Source of the DNA: an uncultured Ruminococcus sp.
GTDB lineage: Bacteria > Bacillota > Clostridia > Oscillospirales > Ruminococcaceae
Length of the DNA: 16,531 nucleotides
Direction: 5' to 3'
Assembly (NCBI RefSeq): GCF_937915125.1
Contig: NZ_CALDMP010000030.1
Location: 1 to 16,531, forward strand
Position 1 is the stretch's first letter. Every line of letters begins with the position of its first letter. The notes beneath the pieces were generated by a model. That model worked only from the letters and a program-made list of their open reading frames with translations. It had not been told where the DNA came from and did no database searches. Positions 1 to 5,796 of this stretch are shown piece after piece. The translations under genes were made by a program, and so were the position numbers.

Positions 1-13
1 TAAAAAATATTTT

Positions 14-145
14 TCGGTATCGAAAGACCCGATACCGAGGTCTGCGAAAACAGACAGCTAAACTGAATATCATGTTCGCATTGGCGAATCTGTATCTGGC
101 TGCCAGAAAATCTCTGACAGTCTGATTCAGTGCACCCTTGCGATG
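14..145 (+). other. hairpin-rich non-coding stretch, possible 3' part of a structured RNA
   Basis: Several short perfect hairpins follow one another. These are a 9-bp stem (14-22 with 30-38), a 5-bp stem (40-44 with 51-55), a TTCGC/GCGAA stem around 75-88, and a TCTGG/CCAGA stem around 95-107. They end about 20 bases before an intrinsic terminator. No open reading frame of useful length covers this stretch. It could be the 3' portion of a structured non-coding RNA whose 5' end lies left of the window, or a long structured untranslated region. I compared it from memory with tmRNA, RNase P, SRP RNA and T-box hallmarks and found none, so no family is assigned. Confidence 0.3.
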
Positions 146-166
146 GAAAATTGAACATTTCTCTAC

Positions 167-198
167 ACACTCAGCATTTTTGCTGGGTGTTTTTATTT
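167..198 (+). terminator. intrinsic terminator
   Basis: A 10-bp stem (ACACTCAGCA at 167-176 with TGCTGGGTGT at 181-190, one G-U pair) has a TTTT loop and is followed by a T-rich tract through 198. This is a standard rho-independent terminator. It closes whatever is transcribed from the left and separates it from the nitrogenase-like remnant. Confidence 0.75.
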
Positions 199-314
199 AT
201 ATTGAACTGTGGGTGGAGATTATGCGGTATTGCCTTAAAAATCGAATAACGCATTTTAGCCATTTCTGGGCAATCATTTCAGCGAAAATATAGGTTTTAG
301 AGGTGCCCATATGG

Positions 315-384
315 AATAGAAATGAAAAATACGAATCCAAATAATACAGTGGTTTCGTATTCCTTTCTTATTCCTATTTCTATT
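315..384. repeat. nested interrupted inverted repeat in the leader of the nitrogenase-like remnant
   Basis: There are two perfect nested arms. AATAGAAAT (315-323) pairs with ATTTCTATT (376-384), and AATACGAA (328-335) pairs with TTCGTATT (354-361). The inner loop is 18 bases. The gaps between inner and outer arms are unequal, 4 and 14 bases. The structure ends about 10 bases before the Shine-Dalgarno sequence (GGAAGG, 393-398) of the gene starting at 405, so it could be an operator or a leader hairpin. The rest of the gene-free stretch 199-404 shows nothing else I can name. Confidence 0.5.
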
Positions 385-404
385 AAGAGATCGGAAGGAA
401 AAAC

Positions 405-1091
405 ATGGGAAAAAGAACCATCAATTTAGAGATGTCGGAATGCGAAAATCGGGAAATGCGGATTGGCTCTATCATTTCATGGGATGGAAAGGCTTCTGAA
501 TTGGTAGAGGCTTCTGATTATGACAAGCGCAGTTCTGGCGAAAAGAAAAAAGGCTGTTGTGGAGGCGGCGGAAAAGCATGTCAACTCTGCGAACTGCATA
601 TGCCGTTTTCACAGCAAACGATGTGTGCAAATGCGATTGTTGCCTGTCAAATCGGCAATATTACAGACTGCGTTTTGATTGAACATTCTCCTATCGGTTG
701 TTCAGCAAACCATGCGAGATTTAATCTGGCTTATAAAATCGGTCTGAGACGTCGCGGAAAGCCGTTGGAAAATATCAAGATTTTCAGCACCAATCTGAAA
801 GAAAAGGATATGGTGTTTGGTGCAAGCAATCGTCTCCGGCAAACAATTCAAGATGCCTATGATCGATATCATCCCAAGGCGATTTTTATTTCCAGTCCTG
901 TTCTACGGCAATCATCGGAGAAGATATCGACAGTGTAGCAGATGAAAAAGAGGCAGAACTGGGCATTCCAGTGGTGCCGTTGCATTGCCAGAGATTTCGT
1001 TCCAAGCACTGGAGTACCGGTTTTGACGTTTCTCAACATGGTGTTGTGCGGCAGATCGTGAAGAGAAATCCGACAAAACAAAAAGATCAGG
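405..1091 (+). pseudogene. nitrogenase component 1-like (NifD/NifE-related) protein, frameshifted and truncated
   Basis: The ATG at 405 follows GGAAGG (393-398). The first frame runs to 938 and contains the P-cluster-type segment ending HSPIGCS, typical of nitrogenase molybdenum-iron-protein-like subunits. Around 897-899 the homology jumps frame. The next frame reads CSTAIIGEDID, then GIPVVPLHC and FRSKHWSTGFD, all conserved family blocks. One lost base (for example in AGTTCC) restores the reading. Homology stops near 1091, after about 230 residues, whereas family members are usually 400-500 residues, so the C-terminal half is missing. The ars promoter begins 28 bases later. The N-terminal region also carries a Cys/Gly run (GCCGGGG) before QLCELH. 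Active members form complexes with an Fe protein for reduction chemistry, but this copy cannot. I cannot tell which nitrogenase-like subgroup it came from. Confidence 0.75.
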
Positions 1092-1118
1092 AGTGCCTTT
1101 TTCGTGCAAATTTACATA

Positions 1119-1161
1119 TTGACATTTATCTATTTATGGTATATAATAATACATAGATAAA
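1119..1161 (+). promoter_or_regulatory. ars promoter with overlapping palindromic ArsR operator
   Basis: A consensus promoter is present: TTGACA at 1119-1124, a 17-bp spacer, and TATAAT at 1142-1147. A perfect 9-bp interrupted inverted repeat, TTTATCTAT (1125-1133) and ATAGATAAA (1153-1161), brackets the -10 box. This is where ArsR-family repressors normally bind. Autorepression by ArsR is therefore inferred, with release on binding As(III) or Sb(III). Transcription would start near 1154, about 30 bases before arsR. Confidence 0.85.
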
Positions 1162-1182
1162 CTTAAATGTGATGCGATTACC

Positions 1183-1497
1183 ATGGAACTTGATGCAAAA
1201 AGGACCGCCGTTATTTTCAAGGCATTCTGCGACGAAAACAGAATCAAAATTCTGCAAATGCTGCTGACAGGAGAAAAGTGTGCCTGCAAACTGTTGGAGG
1301 AAATGAACATCACACAGCCTACGCTTTCCCATCATATGAAGATACTGTGCGACAGCGGAATTGTAAATGCAAGAAAAGAGGGCAAGTGGATGTATTATTC
1401 CATTTCAGGAGATGGTTCGGAATTCGCTGTCAATTGTTTGAAAGAACTGACAACGGTTCATTCCAATTGTGAAAATCAGTCGTGTTGTGAAGCATAA
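1183..1497 (+). CDS. arsR: ArsR-family arsenical-responsive repressor
   Basis: This 104-aa winged-helix repressor is the usual length for ArsR/SmtB proteins. The recognition region reads ITQPTLSHHMKIL (residues 43-55), the classic helix-turn-helix. Cys33 and Cys35 (KCAC) sit where the metalloid-binding ELCVC motif lies in enterobacterial ArsR. A second Cys cluster occurs at the C-terminus (Cys96, Cys101, Cys102), resembling the C-terminal As(III) site described for Acidithiobacillus ArsR, so it may have two trivalent metalloid sites. It should repress its own operon through the palindrome just upstream. No strong Shine-Dalgarno sequence precedes the ATG at 1183, but the short leader from the promoter and the conserved N-terminus support this start. 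The family assignment is firm; the exact inducer is inferred. Confidence 0.93.
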   Translation: MELDAKRTAVIFKAFCDENRIKILQMLLTGEKCACKLLEEMNITQPTLSHHMKILCDSGIVNARKEGKWMYYSISGDGSEFAVNCLKELTTVHSNCENQSCCEA

Positions 1498-1582
1498 TTG
1501 TTATGACAATTCGCACACGACTTGTTTTAAAACGAATCAATCGACATATTTCAATCTGACGATTTATGGAAAGGAGTTATTT

Positions 1583-2146
1583 ATGAGTATTTCAAATGCA
1601 AAGCAGAATTGTTCTTGCAGCAGTGGTAACTCAGAGAAGAGGCGCATACTGATCGAATATCTTTTTCTTGATCTGAATACTTGTGACCGATGTATTGGCA
1701 CAGATTCTGTTCTGGAGAAAGCTATTGAGGGAATCCGCCCAGCATTGGAGCTTGCGGGCTATACAATTGATTATCAGAAAATTGAAGTATCAACAGAACA
1801 GTTGGCAAAACAGCATTGTTTTCTTTCGTCACCCATAATCCGTGTCAATGGTCATGATATTTGTAAAACAGTGTCAGAATCAAACTGTGGCTGCTGCGGA
1901 GAAATTGCAGGAACTAATATTGATTGCCGTGTATTTGAATATGACGGAAGAACCTACGAAATTCCCACAGAAGAAATGCTTGCAGATATGATATTGCAAA
2001 GTGTTTACAATAAAAGCGCTTGCGAATGCAGTGAATACATACTACCTGAAAATTTGAAACGCTTTTATGACGGCAGAAACCACAAGAATCATTCATCATG
2101 CAGCTGTGGCTGCAATGGTGCGGAAGGGAGCAATTGCAATGGCTAA
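1583..2146 (+). CDS. DUF2703 family Cys-rich protein of the ars operon
   Basis: The protein has 187 aa from the ATG at 1583, which follows AAAGGAG (1569-1575). An upstream in-frame extension to 1469 lacks a ribosome site and overlaps arsR. I recognise the DUF2703 pattern found in arsenic loci: LFLDLNTCDRCIGT (residues 27-40), SSPIIRVNGHDI (82-93), ES.CGCC (99-105) and DCRVFEYDGRTYE (114-126). It has 16 cysteines, including Cys34/Cys37, Cys102/104/105 and a C-terminal tail with SCSCGCNG (172-179). The biochemical role of the family is not established. A soluble metalloid-binding or thiol-relay role, possibly with a thioredoxin-like fold, is inference from the cysteines and the operon position. 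Its last 8 bases overlap the start of acr3, indicating translational coupling. Confidence 0.8.
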   Translation: MSISNAKQNCSCSSGNSEKRRILIEYLFLDLNTCDRCIGTDSVLEKAIEGIRPALELAGYTIDYQKIEVSTEQLAKQHCFLSSPIIRVNGHDICKTVSESNCGCCGEIAGTNIDCRVFEYDGRTYEIPTEEMLADMILQSVYNKSACECSEYILPENLKRFYDGRNHKNHSSCSCGCNGAEGSNCNG

Positions 2147-2705
2147 AGAAAAAAGCAGTGGCATAAACCTGTTTCAAAAATATCTGACTGTCTGGGTAAT
2201 CCTCTGTATGGCGGCAGGGGTTGCGATTGGAAAATTCCTGCCGCAGATACCGGAGCTTTTGAATCAATTTGAGTATACAGGCATTTCCATTCCTATGGCA
2301 ATTCTGATCTGGCTGATGATTTATCCCATGATGATGAAAGTGGATTTCCAAAGCGTGAAAAATGTCGGTAAAAATCCCAAAGGACTGTTTGTGACGTGGA
2401 TCGTCAACTGGCTGACCAAGCCGTTTTCTATGTACGGAATTGCGAGTCTGTTCTTCTTTGTGATTTTCAAGGCTTTCATAACACTGGAACTTGCAACGGA
2501 ATATCTTGCAGGCGCAGTTCTGCTTGGCGCTGCGCCGTGTACGGCAATGGTTTTCGTGTGGAGTACGCTGACAAAAGGAAATCCTGCCTATACTGTCGTG
2601 CAGGTAGCTACCAACGATTTGATTATTCTCATAGCTTTTGTACCTTCTGAATCCGCAAAACTCAAATTGACTTTATATCTGTTTTCGCCCTATTTTAAGG
2701 CTTAA
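2139..2705 (+). pseudogene. acr3: Acr3-type arsenite efflux permease, N-terminal part, interrupted
   Basis: The ATG at 2139 follows GGAAGGGAG (2122-2130) and overlaps the preceding gene by 8 bases. The reading frame matches Acr3 (BASS superfamily, 10-helix As(III)/H+ antiporter of the cytoplasmic membrane) from FQKYLTVWV through GAAPCTAMVFVWS, which holds the conserved membrane Cys, to VATNDLIILIAFVP. At 2645 homology stops abruptly. The last 19 residues before the stop at 2705 are encoded by an inserted element (2646-2832). The remaining half of the protein resumes at 2839 in another frame. The insertion adds 193 bases, not a multiple of three, so this product is a truncated, presumably inactive half-transporter. 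Acr3 identity is firm; loss of function is inferred. Confidence 0.9.
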
Positions 2706-2832
2706 ACAAGCTTTTTTCTTGCTTAAAATTATTCACCCAAAAGGTGTACTTTTCAAAGCTGAAAAATATCTTGTTTTTCTCGGAATACAGCCACTTTTTG
2801 TGCTTTTATAAAATTCAATTTTGCGGATTCAG
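2646..2832. mobile_element. MITE-like 187-bp insertion element inside acr3
   Basis: The terminal inverted repeats are perfect for 14 bp, CTGAATCCGCAAAA (2647-2660) and TTTTGCGGATTCAG (2819-2832), with weaker complementarity further in. The target duplication GTACCT occurs at 2640-2645 and 2833-2838. Removing 2646-2838 restores an uninterrupted Acr3 reading frame across AFVP-IIKF, which confirms both the insertion and its edges. No transposase is encoded inside, and the interior is A+T-rich with short self-complementary segments around 2692-2731. This is the structure of a non-autonomous miniature transposable element. The mobilising transposase family cannot be named. The transposase at the right edge of the window is ISAs1-like, a family that usually makes longer duplications, so a link to it is not supported. 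Confidence 0.88.
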
Positions 2833-3396
2833 GTACCTATCATTAAGTTTCTGCTCGGAGTATCCGACGTATCCGTACCGCTGTCAACTCTGTTTTTCTC
2901 GGTTATACTGTTTGTGGTTATTCCGCTTGCTGCAGGAATTCTGACGAGAATGATTGTCACGAAAAATAAGGACAAAGAGTACTTTGAAAACACATTTATC
3001 CACAAATTTGACGGCATCACAACAATAGGACTGCTGCTTACGCTTATTATGATATTCTCATTTCAGGGCGGAGTGATTCTTGAAAATCCGCTGCACATTA
3101 TACTGATTGCCGTTCCGCTGATATTGCAGACCTTCCTTATTTTTGCCATTGCATATATTGCCTGCAAGCTGTTAAAGCTGCCTCACAATATCGCCGCTCC
3201 TGCGGGAATGATCGGTGCTTCCAACTTCTTTGAGCTTGCTGTTGCAGTGGCGGTTGCGCTGTTCGGAACATCTTCGCCAGCGGCTCTTGCAACAACAGTA
3301 GGCGTACTGACTGAAGTACCTGTTATGCTTTTCCTCGTTAGAATAGCGAATAAAACAAGTAATTGGTTTTCGACCAATTCAAATAAACCCAATTAA
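2821..3396 (+). pseudogene. acr3: Acr3-type arsenite efflux permease, C-terminal part
   Basis: True Acr3 sequence resumes at 2839 (IIKFLLGVSDVSVP) directly after the second GTACCT copy and continues to the stop at 3396. The final helices include the conserved ASNFFELAVAVAVALFG segment. The frame is open from a TTG at 2821 inside the element's right terminal repeat, but no ribosome site supports initiation there. Independent expression is therefore doubtful, and the piece lacks the first five or so membrane helices. Apart from the insertion no other lesion is visible, suggesting a recent event. Precise excision would regenerate a gene of normal Acr3 length (about 350 aa). Confidence 0.88.
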
Positions 3397-3415
3397 CCGC
3401 AAAGGAGATTTTACT

Positions 3416-3784
3416 ATGAAAAAAATGCAGATTTTTGAACCGGCTCTTTGCTGTGAAACAGGCGTATGCGGCGCAAGCGTTGACTCGGAACTGCTTCGTA
3501 TTACTACCGTACTCAACACACTTAAACAGAATGGAGTGGTAATCGACCGCTTTAATTTGAACAGTGCACCAATGGAGTTCGTGACAAATCAAACAATCAA
3601 TACATTTATCAATCAAAAGGGTACTGAAGCTCTGCCTTGTGTTACTGTTGACGGAAAAATCGTTATAGAGGGCAGGTATCCGACAAATGAGGAAATTCTA
3701 ACATTACTGGAACTGCCGATTGAAACCATGCTGCCAAAGCCAAAGAATAATGGCGGTTGCTGTTGTGGAGGAGGCTGCTGTTGA
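3416..3784 (+). CDS. arsD: ArsD arsenite/antimonite metallochaperone
   Basis: This 122-aa protein begins at an ATG preceded by AAAGGAG (3401-3407). ArsD carries As(III) or Sb(III) from cellular thiols to ArsA and raises ArsA's affinity for the metalloid. The thioredoxin-like fold and the essential Cys12, Cys13 and Cys18 (ALCCETGVCG) are present. A second Cys-rich tail closes the protein (GCCCGGGCC, residues 114-122), as in many ArsD proteins that have additional vicinal Cys pairs. It overlaps arsA by one base in a TGATG junction, and the GGAGGAGG (3767-3774) that codes for the Cys/Gly tail also serves as the arsA ribosome site. The gene looks intact. Confidence 0.93.
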   Translation: MKKMQIFEPALCCETGVCGASVDSELLRITTVLNTLKQNGVVIDRFNLNSAPMEFVTNQTINTFINQKGTEALPCVTVDGKIVIEGRYPTNEEILTLLELPIETMLPKPKNNGGCCCGGGCC

Positions 3785-4644
3785 TGAAAATCTTTGATCC
3801 TTTTGAACAGGTTCAGACCAAGTATATATTTTATACTGGAAAAGGCGGAGTGGGTAAGACATCAGTTGCCTGTGCGACTGCCGTATCTCTTGCCGACAGC
3901 GGAAAGAAAGTACTTTTAATCAGCACAGATCCTGCTTCAAATTTGCAGGATGTTTTCTCTATGGAGCTTAACAATAAGGGCGTTGTGATTCCCGATGTTC
4001 TCAATCTGACAGTAGCGAACCTTGACCCTGTGCAAGCAGCCGCTGAATACAGAGAAAGCGTTATCGCTCCCTATCGTGGAAAGCTTCCCGAAAGTGTCAT
4101 CGCAAATATGGAAGAACAGCTTTCAGGTTCTTGTACAGTGGAGATTGCCGCATTTAATGAGTTTTCAGGATTTATAACCGACCAAAAAGTACAGAATGAG
4201 TACGATTATATCATTTTTGATACTGCACCAACAGGTCATACTTTGCGTATGCTGCAATTACCTTCTGCCTGGAGCAACTTCATCAGTGAAAGTACTCATG
4301 GAGCATCCTGCTTGGGACAGCTTTCGGGATTGGAAAGTAAAAAAGCTGTTTACAAAAAGGAAGTAGAAACGCTTGCTGACAAGAATATGACAACACTTGT
4401 TCTTGTCACAAGACCGGAGGATTCACCTCTGAAAGAGGCAGGTCGGGCATCTAAAGAACTTTCTGACTTTGGCGTGAGAAATCAGATTCTTGTAATTAAC
4501 GGAATTCTCAAAGTGCATGACGATGAAATTTCAGATAAGCTGTATCAGAAGCAGCAGATGGCACTTGAACATATGCCGTCAGAGTTGAAAGAAATCGAAG
4601 CCTATCATATTCCATTTCGTGCCTATAAACATTACAGGTCTTGA
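3784..4644 (+). CDS. arsA: ArsA arsenite-stimulated ATPase, N-terminal (A1) half of a frameshifted gene
   Basis: The ATG at 3784 (TGATG junction with arsD) is preceded by GGAGGAGG with 9-base spacing; earlier in-frame starts lie inside arsD. The 286-aa product is the A1 domain of ArsA, a P-loop GTPase-like (SIMIBI class) ATPase that energises metalloid extrusion. The P-loop GKGGVGKT is at residues 19-26 and the DTAPTGHT signature at 146-153. Cys117 and Cys176 match two of the three metalloid-binding cysteines known in the E. coli enzyme (Cys113 and Cys172). Homology continues into the next frame at 4627-4629, where AAA stands for an expected AA and shifts the reading, giving the unrelated tail KHYRS before the stop. 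The second half is complete in the overlapping frame. It may act as a separate A1 polypeptide or be a broken gene or sequence error. Confidence 0.88.
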   Translation: MKIFDPFEQVQTKYIFYTGKGGVGKTSVACATAVSLADSGKKVLLISTDPASNLQDVFSMELNNKGVVIPDVLNLTVANLDPVQAAAEYRESVIAPYRGKLPESVIANMEEQLSGSCTVEIAAFNEFSGFITDQKVQNEYDYIIFDTAPTGHTLRMLQLPSAWSNFISESTHGASCLGQLSGLESKKAVYKKEVETLADKNMTTLVLVTRPEDSPLKEAGRASKELSDFGVRNQILVINGILKVHDDEISDKLYQKQQMALEHMPSELKEIEAYHIPFRAYKHYRS

Positions 4645-5521
4645 TAATGTGAGAAGCCTGTTAAAGGACGAACGATGTATTGTAAGGAATGATAAACTGA
4701 AATTTTACCATATTGCGAGTCTTTCCGATATTGTGAGCTATCTTGACAATTCGGAGAAAAAGGTAATCTTTACAATGGGCAAGGGCGGTGTAGGAAAAAC
4801 TACTGTTGCAGCGGCGATTGCTCTCGGACTTTCCAAAAAGGGCAAAAAAGTTCATCTTACAACAACCGACCCCGCAGCGCATCTGAAATTTGTCATTGAC
4901 GAAACAAGTGGTATCACTATGAGTCATATTGACGAACGTGAGGAACTGAAAAAGTACCAGAACGAGGTGCTTTCCAAAGCAAGAGAAAACGGCTTGAGTG
5001 ATGAAGATATCGCCTATATTGAGGAGGATTTGCGTTTTCCCTGCACACAGGAGATTTCTGTTTTTCGTGCATTTGCCGAAATAGTGGAAAAGGCAGATGA
5101 CGAAATCATAGTAATCGACACCGCTCCGACTGGTCACACACTTCTGCTTTTGGAGTCTGCACAAAGCTACAATAAGGAAATTCAGCGTACTAAGGGCGAA
5201 ACTCCCGAATCGGTGAAAAAGTTGTTGCCGAGGTTAAAGTCAGATGAAACAGAAGTTATTATTGTAACTCTTCCTGAAGCAACACCTGTATATGAAGCGA
5301 TGCGTTTGGAGGAAGATTTAAAACGTGCTGATATTCACAACAAATGGTGGGTAGTTAATTCCTCACTTTATGCTGCAGGAACAACAAATCAAATGCTGAA
5401 AGCAAAGGCAAGCAATGAAATCGAGTGGATCAACAAGGTTTATGAAAATACAGGTGGAAATGTCGCATTGATTGCCTGGAAAGCAGAAAATGTGAAAGGC
5501 GATACATTGTTATCACTATGA
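4619..5521 (+). CDS. arsA: ArsA arsenite-stimulated ATPase, C-terminal (A2) half of a frameshifted gene
   Basis: This frame continues ArsA homology exactly where the first half leaves it (NITGLDNVRSLL), and the two joined pieces give roughly the 580 aa expected for ArsA. It has its own P-loop GKGGVGKTT (near residue 55), the DTAPTGHT signature, and the RFPCTQEIS segment carrying the third metalloid-ligand Cys (Cys422 in E. coli). A GTG at 4619 lies upstream of the first half's stop codon, so reinitiation is conceivable. However, it sits within conserved linker sequence and has no convincing ribosome site. I read this as one arsA gene with a one-base insertion, with split functional halves as the alternative. 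The arsC remnant starts 15 bases downstream. Confidence 0.87.
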   Translation: MPINITGLDNVRSLLKDERCIVRNDKLKFYHIASLSDIVSYLDNSEKKVIFTMGKGGVGKTTVAAAIALGLSKKGKKVHLTTTDPAAHLKFVIDETSGITMSHIDEREELKKYQNEVLSKARENGLSDEDIAYIEEDLRFPCTQEISVFRAFAEIVEKADDEIIVIDTAPTGHTLLLLESAQSYNKEIQRTKGETPESVKKLLPRLKSDETEVIIVTLPEATPVYEAMRLEEDLKRADIHNKWWVVNSSLYAAGTTNQMLKAKASNEIEWINKVYENTGGNVALIAWKAENVKGDTLLSL

Positions 5522-5535
5522 TGGAGGAATGTTTT

Positions 5536-5619
5536 ATGATTAAACCAAAGGTGGCTTTTATCTGTATACACAATTCTTGCCGCAGTCAAATTGGACAGTT
5601 TTACAGAAAGAGCAATTGA
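5536..5619 (+). pseudogene. arsC: arsenate reductase (thioredoxin-type ArsC) N-terminal remnant
   Basis: A good ribosome site (GGAGG, 5523-5527) precedes the ATG at 5536. The first 20 residues are those of the low-molecular-weight-phosphatase-type ArsC, with the P-loop CIHNSCR (a C-x5-R pattern, nucleophile Cys10). After QIG (about 5595) homology ends. The next codons belong to the complement of a MATE transporter gene, and a stop follows at 5617-5619, leaving only 27 codons. The family normally has about 130 residues and needs two further redox cysteines. The remnant is too short to be active. It marks the right-hand breakpoint of the arsenic operon. Confidence 0.8.
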
Positions 5620-5775
5620 CTTTCGGAGAACCGAATGATTGCCAGCACCGTAATTCTGGGCGATTATAACAGCAAATCCATTTGCCATTTCAGTTGAAAA
5701 ACCGATAATCAGCAAAGATAATGACGATAGGTTTCCAACAGCACCAAGTGCATAAAAAAGATAGGATGCGTCCAT
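5596..5775 (-). pseudogene. MATE-family efflux transporter fragment
   Basis: On the minus strand, residues of the type ALGAVGNLSSLSLLIIGF followed by GFAVIIAQNYGAG and a positively charged RKSI segment are characteristic of the N-terminal region of MATE (NorM-like) multidrug transporters. Clear homology spans only about 50 codons (roughly 5752 down to 5596), against about 450 for a whole protein. At the left it abuts truncated arsC. At the right it abuts the end of the pilus operon, whose terminator may form the first codons of the open frame. It is a relic with no likely function and shows that several recombination events shaped this junction. Confidence 0.65.
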
Positions 5776-5777
5776 AT
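5754..5777 (-). terminator. candidate terminator of the pilus operon
   Basis: On the minus strand, ATATGGA, a CGCA loop and TCCTAT form a 6-bp stem with one bulged base, followed by C and six Ts. It lies about 20 bases after the stop codon of the second sortase. The stem is short, so this is a weak or partial terminator, but no better one is seen before the MATE fragment. Confidence 0.4.
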
Positions 5778-5796
5778 TTCAGACCTGGATGATATA

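Noticed and set aside
14..198. tmRNA, RNase P RNA, SRP RNA or T-box leader
   Set aside because: I looked for a tRNA-like CCA end, tag codons, the SRP GGAA tetraloop region and the T-box GGTGG element and saw none. The downstream gene is also separated by a terminator.
1914..2351. 145-codon minus-strand frame across the DUF2703/acr3 junction
   Set aside because: It is antisense to two well-recognised genes, with a composition typical of shadow frames (many His and Cys) and no ribosome site.
4619..4644. Programmed ribosomal frameshift in arsA
   Set aside because: No slippery heptamer, stimulatory hairpin or internal Shine-Dalgarno is visible at TATAAACAT, and ArsA is normally one continuous frame. 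A simple one-base insertion is more economical.
5440..5775. 111-codon minus-strand frame as one intact gene
   Set aside because: Only about 50 codons match MATE transporters. The rest is the antisense of arsA and arsC and the pilus terminator region.
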